NCBI GenBank assembly: GCA_024234995.1
Contig: JACKNF010000001.1
Location: 434,001-498,000 of the forward strand
Length of the DNA: 64,000 nucleotides
From: Gammaproteobacteria bacterium
GTDB taxonomy: Bacteria > Pseudomonadota > Gammaproteobacteria > Competibacterales > Competibacteraceae
Reading direction: 5' to 3'
Under the pieces are notes generated by a model. The model searched no databases. It was not told the DNA's origin and worked only from the letters and a program-made list of their open reading frames with translations. A program made the translations under genes and the position numbers. Shown one piece after another: positions 53,341 through 63,100 of this stretch. How positions within the stretch are numbered: the stretch's first letter is position 1; each line of letters opens with the position of its first letter.

Positions 53341-53979
53341 ATGGCAAAAGCGATGGATATACAAACCTCAACATCTATTTGGCGCTGGCAGCTGAACTGG
53401 AGTGTGATCCGTCACGATCTGGTGATAGGCAGCTGTCCACGCAGCCTGTCCAGCCTTGACCAGATTCGCGCTGAATCCAAGGTATCAGCGATCCTGTCGG
53501 TCCAGCATGACGAGTGCCTGGAAAAGCTGGAAATCGACTACCCGCGGCTCGTGCGTCACGGTCAGACACTGGGTTTGTCCATGCAGCGCAGCCCCATGCG
53601 AGATTTCGATATTGAGGATCAACGCCATCAGCTGCCTAACGCAGTACGCGCGCTGCATTACTTGCTCAGTCAAGGCCATTGCGTTTATCTGCATTGCACG
53701 GCTGGCATCAATCGTTCGCCGTTGACAGCATTGGCCTACCTCACCTGGGTCGAGGGGCAACGTCTGGATGAAGCTCTGGTGCTTTTACGGCAAGCCCGCC
53801 CCGAAGTTTATCCTTATTTGGATGCTTACGAGGGTTGCTTCCAGGATTTAAGCGCTGCCCATGCCAGGCAAATCCAGGCGCGCACTGAAGAATTGAATCG
53901 TCAGTATCCCCGGCAGATCGCCCAGGCGTGCCGGCTGCAGGCAGCGCAGGAAATTATCCGGGACGTATTGATCATCTGA
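53341..53979 (+). CDS. Dual-specificity phosphatase, glucan-phosphatase-like (SEX4/LSF2 type)
   Basis: 212 residues. The active-site loop is HCTAGINRSP (Cys119, Arg125). The CxAGxxR form is typical of glucan phosphatases rather than of ordinary protein phosphatases. Upstream, NWSVIRHDLVIGSCPRSLSSLDQI, VSAILSVQHD and MRDFDIEDQRHQLPNAVRALHYLL match the layout of plant SEX4/LSF2, with the general-acid Asp in RDFD. The C-terminal helix LAYLTWVEGQRLDEALVLLRQ also fits. No carbohydrate-binding module is present, as in LSF2. Divergent from galU, which supports a role in glycogen or glucan dephosphorylation. Either ATG 53341 or 53353 may be the start. Confidence 0.75.
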   Translation: MAKAMDIQTSTSIWRWQLNWSVIRHDLVIGSCPRSLSSLDQIRAESKVSAILSVQHDECLEKLEIDYPRLVRHGQTLGLSMQRSPMRDFDIEDQRHQLPNAVRALHYLLSQGHCVYLHCTAGINRSPLTALAYLTWVEGQRLDEALVLLRQARPEVYPYLDAYEGCFQDLSAAHARQIQARTEELNRQYPRQIAQACRLQAAQEIIRDVLII

Positions 53980-54002
53980 GTGAACCTGCCAAACCTTTAT
54001 GA

Positions 54003-56345
54003 TCAGCCAGGCGCACGTTTCGTCTGCATCGCCACCCACGCCTGCCCTAGACTCAGGCCGCCATCGTTGGGCGGGGCCTGTTGGGCGGCGAACACTGACC
54101 AGCCGGTTGCTTCCAGCCGGGTTTGAAGCTGGCGAGTCAGCAGCCGGTTCAAGAAACAGCCGCCGCCCAGCGCCACGCGGCGCAGGCCGGAAATCGAGCG
54201 GGCCCATTCCAGCCACGTGCTTAATGCCAGCGCCAGCGTTGCGTGAAACAGAGCCGCACCGGTATTTGCATCCGTTTCATCGGCCAGTCGCGCCAGTAAT
54301 GGCAGGAGATCCAGTCCCCCATCGTCATTGAGCTGGAACCCATCGGCCAGCGGTGAAATGTGCCCGTAGCGGTGCGCTAGCGCTTCCAATTCCATCGCTG
54401 CTTGTCCTTCATAGGCGTTGATCTCACCTATTCCCAGTATGGCCGCCGCCGCGTCGAACAGCCGGCCCGCACTGCTGGTTTCGGGGATGTGAATGCGTTG
54501 CTCCAGCATCTGCTGGATGAAGGACGCCCGGCCACCGAACCGGCGGTCAATATCCTCATGCCGACCCAGCCGATGCAATACGGCGACGGCCAAACGCCAA
54601 GGCTCGCGGGCCGCCCGGTCTCCGCCCGGTAACAACAGAGGGGAGAAGTGACCCAACCGTTCGAAGTTTGCGCCGTCCACGCGCAGTAACTCTCCGCCCC
54701 AGATACCGCCATCGCTGCCCAGCCCCACTCCGTCCAGCGCCAGCCCCAGCACCGGTTCCTGTAACCCATGTTCCGCCACGACCGCCGCGATGTGGGCATG
54801 ATGGTGCTGCACGGCGATACAGGGCAGTTCCCGTTCCGCTGCATAGCGGGCCGCCAGCCGGCTGCTGTAGAAATCCGGGTGCAGGTCACAGGCAACCCGC
54901 TCCGGGACGATGCGCAGAATGTCCTGCAAATGCGCTACAGTCTCCTCCAGCGCCCGGCAGGTTGCGGCATTGTCCAGGCTGCCGATATGCGGCGAGAGAT
55001 AGGCGCGATCATCGCGGGTCAGACAGACGGTATTCTTGAGATAACCGCCCAGTGCGAGTACCGGAGGTCCTGCTTCTGGCAAACGAATGACTTGCGGTGT
55101 GTAGCCCCGGGCACGGCGGATAAAGGTTCGATCTGTCATGACACTGTCATCGCAACGCACCAGAATTGCCCGGTCATGGGTCACGAAGCCATCAGCGATG
55201 CCGCGCAACCGCTTCACGGCTTCTTCATTGCCGGTCACCAACGGCTCGCCACCAGGATTGGCACTGGTCATCACCAGCAGTAATTCCTGTAACTGTTCCA
55301 GCCAGGCCATGCCGGCCGGCCGGCCCGCAGCCTCATGAAACAGGAGGTAATGCAGGGGCGTGTAGGGCAACATGACGCCCAGATGCGCCAGTCCCGAAGC
55401 GATGCCGGGCAAATAGCCAGCTTCCGCTGTTTTGATCTTCGCTGCCAAGCGCTCTCCCGGCGGATGCGGGAAATCCATACGCTGGCGCATCAGCACGATA
55501 GGCCGCTGCGATGTTTCCAGCAACTGCCATTCCGCGTCATGACCCTCCACCCAATTTGCCAGCGAGATGCGATTGGCCGCCATGACCGCAAACGGCTTAG
55601 CCTCGCGTTGTTTGCGCAGGCGCAGGCGCGCCACGGTTGCAGCATTCCGGGCGTCACAGGCTAGGTGGAATCCACCCAATCCCTTGATGGCCAGAATTTC
55701 ACCGGATTGCAACCGTTCCAGCGCGGCAGCGGCCACATCGTCTACTGCGGCCGGTTCACCATCGGCATTGCGTAAGGTCAACCGGGGTCCGCAGACTGGG
55801 CAAGCATTGGGCTGGGCATGGAAGCGGCGGTTGCCGGGGTCACTGTATTCCCGCGCACAGAGAGGACACAATGCGAATCCGGCCATGCTGGTATTGGGCC
55901 GGTCGTAGGGCAAAGCAGCGGTGATCGTGTAACGAGGTCCGCAGTCCGTGCAATTGATAAAGGGATAACGGTAGCGACGGTCGTGCGGGTCGAATAATTC
56001 AGCCAGGCAAGCCGGACAGATGGCTGAATCTGGAGTGATTTCTGCCACTGCCGGGCCACGGCTGCTGGCAGCAATCTTGAAACTGCGCTCCTTAGCCAAT
56101 GGTTGCCGGTCTTCAACCTGCAAGCGTTCGATGCGGGCCAGCGGTGGCGGCTGGCGCAGACCTTGCTGGAATCCGTTCAATTGTTCCAGCGTGCCCTGCA
56201 CTTCGATTTCCACCCCTGTGCCGTCATTGCGGACGAAACCGCTCAATCCATGATGCAGCGCCAAGCGATAGACGAAGGGACGGAAGCCGACCCCTTGCAC
56301 TTGGCCGCGAATCCGGATGGCAAGACGCCGGTCATGGTCAGTCAT
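54003..56345 (-). CDS. hypF: Carbamoyltransferase for hydrogenase maturation
   Basis: 780 residues. An acylphosphatase domain (RIRGQVQGVGFRPFVYRLA), two zinc fingers (CPACLAELFDPHDRRYRYPFINCTDCGPRYT and CPLC...CPVCGPRL), a YrdC-like domain (ILAIKGLGGFHLACDA) and a Kae1-like domain (VACDLHPDFYSSRLA, VQHHHAHIAAVVAEH, LALDGVGLGSDG, VALGGGCFLNRLL) are present in order. It makes the carbamoyl donor for the CN ligands of NiFe hydrogenase. It abuts hypA. Confidence 0.96.
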   Translation of the reverse strand: MTDHDRRLAIRIRGQVQGVGFRPFVYRLALHHGLSGFVRNDGTGVEIEVQGTLEQLNGFQQGLRQPPPLARIERLQVEDRQPLAKERSFKIAASSRGPAVAEITPDSAICPACLAELFDPHDRRYRYPFINCTDCGPRYTITAALPYDRPNTSMAGFALCPLCAREYSDPGNRRFHAQPNACPVCGPRLTLRNADGEPAAVDDVAAAALERLQSGEILAIKGLGGFHLACDARNAATVARLRLRKQREAKPFAVMAANRISLANWVEGHDAEWQLLETSQRPIVLMRQRMDFPHPPGERLAAKIKTAEAGYLPGIASGLAHLGVMLPYTPLHYLLFHEAAGRPAGMAWLEQLQELLLVMTSANPGGEPLVTGNEEAVKRLRGIADGFVTHDRAILVRCDDSVMTDRTFIRRARGYTPQVIRLPEAGPPVLALGGYLKNTVCLTRDDRAYLSPHIGSLDNAATCRALEETVAHLQDILRIVPERVACDLHPDFYSSRLAARYAAERELPCIAVQHHHAHIAAVVAEHGLQEPVLGLALDGVGLGSDGGIWGGELLRVDGANFERLGHFSPLLLPGGDRAAREPWRLAVAVLHRLGRHEDIDRRFGGRASFIQQMLEQRIHIPETSSAGRLFDAAAAILGIGEINAYEGQAAMELEALAHRYGHISPLADGFQLNDDGGLDLLPLLARLADETDANTGAALFHATLALALSTWLEWARSISGLRRVALGGGCFLNRLLTRQLQTRLEATGWSVFAAQQAPPNDGGLSLGQAWVAMQTKRAPG

Positions 56346-56687
56346 TTATTCCACCTGAATATCCTTGACCCGCATTTCCTGACCCCCGGTAGGGCGCACC
56401 GGGTAACCGTCGCATTGCGGACAGGGATCATACAGTGCGGATAGCCGCACGATAGCGCCACATTCCAGACATTGTCCCTGGCCAGGGAGGGTCAAGATTT
56501 CCGTCTGAGCGCCATCGGCCAGCGAGCCGCGCAATACCACATCCAGGCAGAATAGCAGCGCTTCGCTTTCCACGTTAGCCAGTTCACCGATTTCCAGCCG
56601 CAACCCGGTCACTCGAATTGCGCCCCGGTTGCGGGCCGTTTCCTCAACGATATTCAGGATGGATTCCGCCAGCGCCATTTCATGCAT
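56346..56687 (-). CDS. hypA: Hydrogenase nickel-insertion protein
   Basis: 113 residues starting MHEMALAESIL; the family needs the initial M-H-E for nickel binding, so I chose the second ATG (56687) rather than 56690. The zinc site is CLECGAIVRLSALYDPCPQCDG. It delivers nickel to the hydrogenase large subunit with HypB. It overlaps the hupK-like gene by a few bases. Confidence 0.95.
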   Translation of the reverse strand: MHEMALAESILNIVEETARNRGAIRVTGLRLEIGELANVESEALLFCLDVVLRGSLADGAQTEILTLPGQGQCLECGAIVRLSALYDPCPQCDGYPVRPTGGQEMRVKDIQVE

Positions 56688-57804
56688 CAATCACCTCCAC
56701 CTGATAGCTCACACAAGGATCGAGGGATAAAGCCAGGGCTTGCGCAGCCGCCGCTAAGCCAGACGTTTCGCCCAGGGTGGCAAGGCCAGCGGCAAATGGC
56801 CCAGCCGGGTGAAAGTTCCAGTCAGTCGGAGCGATGATGCGGTAGGCCGCCACTCGACCCTGCTCCAGATGAACGGCATGCAACAATGCCCCGCGCGCCG
56901 TCTCGACCCAGGCATAACCATGATTTTCCGCCAGTGGCCGGGCTAGCAGCAGATCGTCCGGCTCCTGGCGCAACCGGGCCGGCAGTTCTGCCAGTTCGAT
57001 GCACCGTGCCAGCCAGCGGGCATGAACCCGGCATTCAGGCCCGGCCAGCAAATTTGCCAGCAAGGGGCAATGTTGCTGCCGGGCCAACGCCCCAGTCTCT
57101 ACGGGTTGACCGCGCCATATCGGGCGGGTGCAGAATGCAGGTTCTTCCAAGGCGTGCCAGGCCAAGGCGCTGGCTTCAGCGGGATCGAGCAGAGATACCG
57201 GTGGCAAGAAGCCACTCTCCCCGTTCTCCCCAGCCAGAGCGGGGAAAGCCGTTTTGGAGAGAAGTGCTGGGTTAGGGCTGATGGCATTCCTCTCTTTTTG
57301 GGGGGTGTAGGGTGGGGGAGCGGGGCCAGCAAGCAGTATGCGTTCCCGTACGGTATCCAAAACATCCGCCAGTGCTTGTGACCCCTTTGTTGCCGCTTGG
57401 CGCAATTCCCGCAGCTGGTTCATATCCGGCGGCAAGCCCGCCTGTGCTGGCCAATCGATCAGCAGCCGCCAAGCATGTTCCAGGGCGGTTTCAACCAGTA
57501 CCGCTTGCTGCCAGGATCGCCAATCCGGCGTATTTCCTTTCTGGGATAAGCTGGATAAGGAAGAATGGCTCGAAGGACTAAGAGGGCTTGACCTCGCTGC
57601 TGCACATGCCGCTGCTGCTGCTAAGCGTTGCGCTCGCCCGCACAGAGTAAAAACCCGTCCAGCGAGTTCTGCCGCTTGATCGGGGGTCTTATTCTGAAAG
57701 AGCCGGTCGGCCAGGTGTGGCCGGCTGGAGACCACGTCCACTCGCACTTGCGAGCCTGCGGATTGATACAGGTGGAGTGTGAGATGGCCTTCCGGTGAAG
57801 GCAT
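56680..57804 (-). CDS. HupK-like hydrogenase large-subunit homologue, probably assembly factor
   Basis: 374 residues related to the NiFe-hydrogenase large subunit, but without its metal site. The first CxxC becomes CGRAQ, and the C-terminal DPCxxC becomes DPCVSYQVE, each keeping only one cysteine. HupK/HyaF-type proteins share this pattern and help assemble the metal cofactor. Two low-complexity stretches interrupt it: Ser-rich SSPLSPSSHSSLSSLS near residue 75 and NAISPNPALLSKTAFPALAG near residue 175, encoded by DNA resembling a dispersed intergenic repeat. Located between hypB and hypA. Confidence 0.75.
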   Translation of the reverse strand: MPSPEGHLTLHLYQSAGSQVRVDVVSSRPHLADRLFQNKTPDQAAELAGRVFTLCGRAQRLAAAAACAAARSSPLSPSSHSSLSSLSQKGNTPDWRSWQQAVLVETALEHAWRLLIDWPAQAGLPPDMNQLRELRQAATKGSQALADVLDTVRERILLAGPAPPPYTPQKERNAISPNPALLSKTAFPALAGENGESGFLPPVSLLDPAEASALAWHALEEPAFCTRPIWRGQPVETGALARQQHCPLLANLLAGPECRVHARWLARCIELAELPARLRQEPDDLLLARPLAENHGYAWVETARGALLHAVHLEQGRVAAYRIIAPTDWNFHPAGPFAAGLATLGETSGLAAAAQALALSLDPCVSYQVEVIDA

Positions 57805-57816
57805 CGGGATTGCCCG

Positions 57817-58626
57817 CTATCTGCCGTTCACGGCCAGCCGTGCCCGCGCCGAGGTCAATTCTGCTTCCAGCCGGCTGATCTGTTGTGCCAGCACAGCCTG
57901 CTGACCCTGCCGCACCCAATCCAGCCAGGCTGCCATGCCGTCACCGGTCCGGGCCGACAGTTGCAAAATTTGCATGTCAGGATTGACCCGCCGTGCGTAC
58001 TCCAAGCAGCGCTCGACGTCGAAGTCTACATAGGGCAACAGATCCGTTTTATTGAGCAGCATTAAACGGGCGGCAGCAAACATATTTGCGTATTTCAGTG
58101 GCTTATCTTCGCCTTCGGTCACCGACAGGACCACCACCTTATCGGCTTCGCCGAGATCAAAATCGGCTGGGCAGACCAAGTTGCCGACATTCTCGATAAA
58201 CAGCACGCCGCCTTCTGGCATTGGCAATCGCTCCAGTGCGTGACCGACCCCGTGTGCGTCAAGATGGCAGCCCTTGCCCGTGTTGATCTGCACCGCCGGC
58301 GCTCCGGCTGCTTGGATACGTTCGGCGTCACGGGCCGTCTGCTGGTCGCCACCGATCACCGCGACCGGAAATTCCTCACGCAGCGCCTGAACCGTTTGCG
58401 CCAGCAGGGTGGTCTTGCCAGAACCGGGACTGGACACCAGATTTAGCGTGAACACCCCGCGTTCAGCGAACAAACGCCGGTTGCCAGCCGCGAATCCGGC
58501 GTTCTTGGCCAAAATGTCGCGCTCGATCGATATCAGCCGTCCTTCGGCAGCGTGATCGTGGGGATGATCATGGCCGTGAGAATGACTGCCAGTTTCGTTG
58601 ATGCCACAACCGCAGGTCGCACACAT
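57817..58626 (-). CDS. hypB: Hydrogenase nickel-incorporation GTPase
   Basis: 269 residues. The N-terminus MCATCGCGI is the high-affinity nickel CxxCGC motif, followed by a His-rich stretch. The GTPase core has LNLVSSPGSGKTTLLAQT (P-loop), VIGGDQQTARDAERI, LFIENVGNLVCPADFDLGE and LLNKTDLLPY. Residues GKGCHLDAHGVGHAL bind metal. A C-terminal extension (EAELTSARARLAVNGR) follows. First gene of the hyp cluster, which ends at hypF; hypCDE are not in the window. Confidence 0.95.
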   Translation of the reverse strand: MCATCGCGINETGSHSHGHDHPHDHAAEGRLISIERDILAKNAGFAAGNRRLFAERGVFTLNLVSSPGSGKTTLLAQTVQALREEFPVAVIGGDQQTARDAERIQAAGAPAVQINTGKGCHLDAHGVGHALERLPMPEGGVLFIENVGNLVCPADFDLGEADKVVVLSVTEGEDKPLKYANMFAAARLMLLNKTDLLPYVDFDVERCLEYARRVNPDMQILQLSARTGDGMAAWLDWVRQGQQAVLAQQISRLEAELTSARARLAVNGR

Positions 58627-58763
58627 GGATAGAACCTCTTGTGAGAGAGTAGAACCGGCTTCCCACCGGTTGGGTGGATTGGATTAGAAATACGGCAACC
58701 TATGAAGTATTCGTATTAACCGGGTATTTCATAATGATTGATTCAGAGAGTTATTCAGCGTGT

Positions 58764-59195
58764 TTAATCTCTCAGCATCGCCAGAAATTCGATGATCGCT
58801 GTCCGTTCTTTGGCGTCTGGCAAGCCGGTAATGGTTTTGCTGGTCCCCGGCAAGAACTGGCCGGGTTTCGTGAGATATTGATCCAGCTCCTGTTTGGTCC
58901 ACACGCCGCCCGCTTTGACCAGCGCCTGAGAATAACCATAACCCTTGGCGCGGCCTTTTGGCGCGCCGACAATACCCCAAAGATTGGGGCCAATGCGGGG
59001 GAGACCGTCCTTTTTTAAATTATGGCAAACGACGCACTGCCGGGCGGGGCTGTTCCAGCCAACGGGTTCAATTGGATATCGATCGAGGGTTTTCGCTGAC
59101 GTTTCCCCGAATGTCTCGGCTTTGAGACTGGCCGTCCATGATAAGCCTGCCATCCATAACAGGCCAATTGCGAGGGCTAGGAAATGTTTTGCCAT
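58764..59195 (-). CDS. Exported monoheme cytochrome c with a lysine at the usual axial-Met position
   Basis: 143 residues. A signal peptide (LALAIGLLWMAGLSWTASLKA) is followed by the heme site CVVCH (Cys54, Cys57, His58) and class I cytochrome c features: IGPNLWGIVGAPKG, YSQALVKAGGVWTKQELDQYL, GLPDAKERTAIIEFL. Where relatives have PGTKMAFxGLP, this protein has PGTSKTITGLP; by length Lys120 sits at the methionine-ligand position. The only other Met in the mature part (Met140) is in the C-terminal helix. It is divergent from a Crp/Fnr gene. Confidence 0.85.
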   Translation of the reverse strand: MAKHFLALAIGLLWMAGLSWTASLKAETFGETSAKTLDRYPIEPVGWNSPARQCVVCHNLKKDGLPRIGPNLWGIVGAPKGRAKGYGYSQALVKAGGVWTKQELDQYLTKPGQFLPGTSKTITGLPDAKERTAIIEFLAMLRD

Positions 59196-59359
59196 GGCAG
59201 TATCCCCCTTTAACTATTCATGAACTATAGTTTAAAAGTTAAAAACCCCAAATTAATAATAGCTGTTGATGGTATTGATCGCTCATAAGCAAGAGAGATC
59301 GGGATAGTCAGGGCGTATACAACAAGAATTAGTAGAGAAGCGGTAAGGAGGAATGGAGC

Positions 59360-60082
59360 ATGGTCGAGCGACGTCAAGCGATGCCGGGCGCCAATTGTAT
59401 CGAGTGCCCTATGCGTCAACATAATGAATGGCGTGTTCTGACCGGCGCGGAAGTCAGGCTTCTCGCCCAGGCCCGCAAATGCCGGCGGTATCGTGCTGGC
59501 GAGACGGTCTTTACCGCAGGAGAACCGAGCCATGGCATCTACTGCATTGTCGATGGCGCAACAGCTATGCGCCAGATCGATGCTGAAGGCAACACCGTGC
59601 TGATCCAAATCAGCTATCCAGGCGATACTCTGGGCTATCGAGGGTTGCTCATGGGGGAAAGACGCCGTTTCAGCGCCGAGGCGCTGGGACCCAGCCGGAT
59701 TTGTTTCATCGATCAGCAGGTGGTCAAGACGCTGATGGAGCGCAATCCAGCGCTGGCCCTGCAATTCCTGCGGCGCATCAATATGGATCTGGATGATGCC
59801 CATAACAAGCTGGTGCAGAACGCGACCCTTTCCAATCGCAGCAAATTTGTCCATCTCCTATTGAATCTCATGGATCGTCATGGCCGCCCCGCCCCTGATG
59901 GCAGTCAGGTGATCAATCTGCCGATCTCGCGGCGCGACATGGCGTCGATGATCGGTGCCCGGCACGAAACGCTGTCGCGGATTATCGGACGGCTGGAAGA
60001 AGATGGCGTAGCCCGGTTTTCCGGGCGCACCGTCTGCGTCAACCGGCCACATTCGCTGATGGAAGAGATTCGCCTTTCTTAG
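59360..60082 (+). CDS. Crp/Fnr-family transcription regulator
   Basis: 240 residues. Start ATG 59360 has AAGGAGG (59345-59351) eight bases upstream. N-terminal CIECPMR (Cys13, Cys16) resembles the redox Cys motif of FNR-type proteins, but the remaining cluster cysteines are not in the FNR positions. The cyclic-nucleotide-fold domain has GETVFTAGEPSHGIYCIVDG and YPGDTLGYRGLL. The HTH is LPISRRDMASMIGARHETLSRIIGRLEEDG, with the E-x2-SR recognition helix that reads TTGAT half-sites. It may control the divergent cytochrome and the hyp genes. Confidence 0.9.
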   Translation: MVERRQAMPGANCIECPMRQHNEWRVLTGAEVRLLAQARKCRRYRAGETVFTAGEPSHGIYCIVDGATAMRQIDAEGNTVLIQISYPGDTLGYRGLLMGERRRFSAEALGPSRICFIDQQVVKTLMERNPALALQFLRRINMDLDDAHNKLVQNATLSNRSKFVHLLLNLMDRHGRPAPDGSQVINLPISRRDMASMIGARHETLSRIIGRLEEDGVARFSGRTVCVNRPHSLMEEIRLS

Positions 60083-60173
60083 AAAAGCGCCGCTGCGGTG
60101 CTGATGACCGTGAACATCCATTCCGGGTCTTCTTTGACCAATGCCTATTCGATAACTGACAAATGGCGTCACG

Positions 60174-63100
60174 ATGACCAGGTTGCAGCCCGGTAGCGCC
60201 GGGTGTTCGGCGATCGAAGGTTATAACGAGTGCGAGACAATCTACGAAAGCCGTACTTCCATCGTCTTCCGGGGGCGGCGGGCGGCGGATGGCCAGACGG
60301 TCGTGCTCAAGATGCTCAAAGGGGCTTATCCGGGGGTCCGGGAGCTTGCGCGCTATCGGCATGAATATGACTTGTTGCGTTCGCTGGACCTAGATCATGT
60401 GATCGTGGCCGACCGGCTGCAGGAGTATGGCAGCACTTTGATTCTCGTGGTCGAGGACTTCGGAGCGGAGTCCTTGAAAAAGCTCGCCGGCCAGCACTGT
60501 TTCACCTTGGAGGAGCTGCTTGAAATTTTCATCACGGTCTGCGGCGCCTTGGCCCGATTGCATGAACGCCACATCCTGCACAAGGACATCAACCCCTCTA
60601 ACATCGTCTACAATCCGGCCACCCGCCTTTGCAAACTGATCGATTTTGGCCTTGCGGCCCGCCTGTCGCCGACCCACCCGAGCCAGGATCACGCCAACAC
60701 CCTTGAAGGGACACTCGCCTACATCTCCCCCGAGCAAACCGGGCGGATGAACCGTAGCGTTGACTATCGCTCGGATCTCTATTCACTGGGTGTGAGCCTG
60801 TACGAATTATTGGCCGGACGGCTTCCCTTCCAGGCGGAGCACTCCCTGGAGATGGTGCATGCGCATATCGCTATCACTGCAACCCCCGTCCACGAAGTGA
60901 ACCCCGCCGTCCCGCTTCCGTTGTCAGCCATTGTCGCCCGGCTCATGGCCAAAACCGCAGAGCAGCGCTACCAGAGCGCCTCGGGATTGGGAGCGGACCT
61001 GGCGGCATGCCTCGATGCCTTGCGTGCAGCCGGGCGGATCGATCCATTCGAGCTGGGCCTGCACGACCAGATCGGCACGTTTTACCTGCCGCAGCACCTC
61101 TACGGCCGTGAACAGGAGATCGCGCATCTGCTCAGGACGTTTGACGAGCAGGTGGCAGGACAGGGAGCGATGCGCTTTGTGCTTCTCAGCGGCTACTCAG
61201 GTGCCGGAAAGACTTCGCTGGTCAAGGAAATCTATAAACCGGTCACCGGCAGCAATGGCTATTTCATCAAAGGCAAATTCGACCAGCACCAGCGGACTAT
61301 CCCTTACTATGCCCTCAAGCAGGCTCTGGCGGAGCTGGCCGATGTCTGGCTCACCGAGAGCGAAGAACGGCTTGCCGCGATCGCCGCTGCGCTGCGGGAG
61401 GCTCTGGGGGAGGCTGGCGGGGTGATGGTCGATTTGATTCCCGCTCTGGAGCTGATTATCGGCCCCCAGCCGCAAGCGCCGGAACTTGCGGGCATGGAAG
61501 CGCAGAACCGCTTCAACTACGTCTGCCGCAGCTTCTTTCGCTGTGTTGCGGCGGCGGACCATCCCTTGGCGCTGTTCATTGACGACCTGCAATGGAGCGA
61601 CTTGGCCTCTCTCAATCTCCTGTCGGCGCTGCTCACTGACAGCCAGATCACCTCCTTCTTGCTCATCGGGGCCTACCGGGATAACGAGACCTCTCCATCG
61701 CATCCTCTCATGCTGATGCTGGAAAGCCTCTCCAGGAAAGGAATTGTTCCTGATACGATCCAGGTGGGCAACCTCTCGGAGCAGGACGTGGCAGCCCTCT
61801 GCGCCGACACCTTCCATGTAGCGCCGTTAGCGGTGGCTCGGCTCGCCCGGCTGATCCACATCAAGACGTTGGGCAATCCCTTCTTCGTCACTCAATTCAT
61901 CAAGACGCTCCATGCGGACCGGCTGATCACCTTCGATGCCGGCCGGCGCCACTGGTGCTGGGATATCGATGAGATCGAGCAACATCCCATCCCGGATGAC
62001 GTCGTACAGCTGATGGCGGCCAAGATCACGACCCTTGCGCCCGCCACCCAGCGGCTGCTGACCCTCGCCGCCTGTATCGGTCATGTCTTCGCCCTCGATA
62101 CGCTTACGATGATCGGCAAAGGTGAGGAATGCGAGACCCGCGCGGATTTGGCGTCAGCAGTACGCGAGGGCCTGGTGATCCCCGATGCGCATCTCTACCG
62201 CTTTTCCCACGACCGCATCCAACAGGCCGCTTACTCGCTGATGGCGGACAGCGAGCGCACCCATCTGCGCATTGGCCGGTTGCTGCTGCGCGATGGGAAG
62301 CCGGCGGGCGAGCGCCTGTTCGAAGTCGTCAATCAGCTGAATGCAGCGCGGCGCTTGATCACCGATCCGCAGGAACGGCTTGAGCTGGCTGCGCTCAATC
62401 AAGAAGCCGGCCAGCAAGCTAAGGGCGGGACTGCCTATGCTGCGGCGCTTAATTACCTGTCCAGCGCTGTGGAGCTGTTGCCTGCCGATCAGTGGAGCCG
62501 TCACTATGACCTCACCTTTTCTATCCATAGCGAATGGGCTTGGTGCCGCTTCTATGCGGGCGAGACAGCGGGGATCGAGGCTTTGTTCGCGACGCTGCTT
62601 GCCCATGCCCAAGGTCTGGAAGATGCAGTCCGGGTCCATACCATCCGTATGGAGTATTACCACTTGGCCGGGGATTATGGCCGTGCGGTGGAGATTCAGA
62701 AGGAGGCCCTGCGGTTGCTGGGGGTGGAGATAGACGGCGAAGGGATCTCCGCACTGCTGGAGCGCGAGCTGGACGCTGTGCCGCGACTGCTCGGCGGACG
62801 CCGCATTGAGTCGCTGTGCGACGCCCCCCTGATGGACTCGCCGCGCCACGCCGCGATCATGGATATTTTGATGGGCCTGTGGACCAGCGCCTATCTGGAT
62901 TCCCAGCTCGAACTGGTGGCGTGGTCGTCCTGCAAGATGACCAATATTTCCCTGGAGTATGGCAATAATCGTCTTACCGCCTACGGCTACATGAACTATG
63001 CTTTCGTCTGTGTCGCGCTGCTGGGGCAGTACGAGACGGGGCACCGCTTCGGCGAGGTAGCCAATCGATTGGCGGAACGGTTTGATGACCTGTTATTGCG

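Noticed and set aside
58649..58668. AACCGG hairpin upstream of hypB as regulatory site
   Set aside because: A 6-bp stem alone is not enough evidence for an operator or attenuator.
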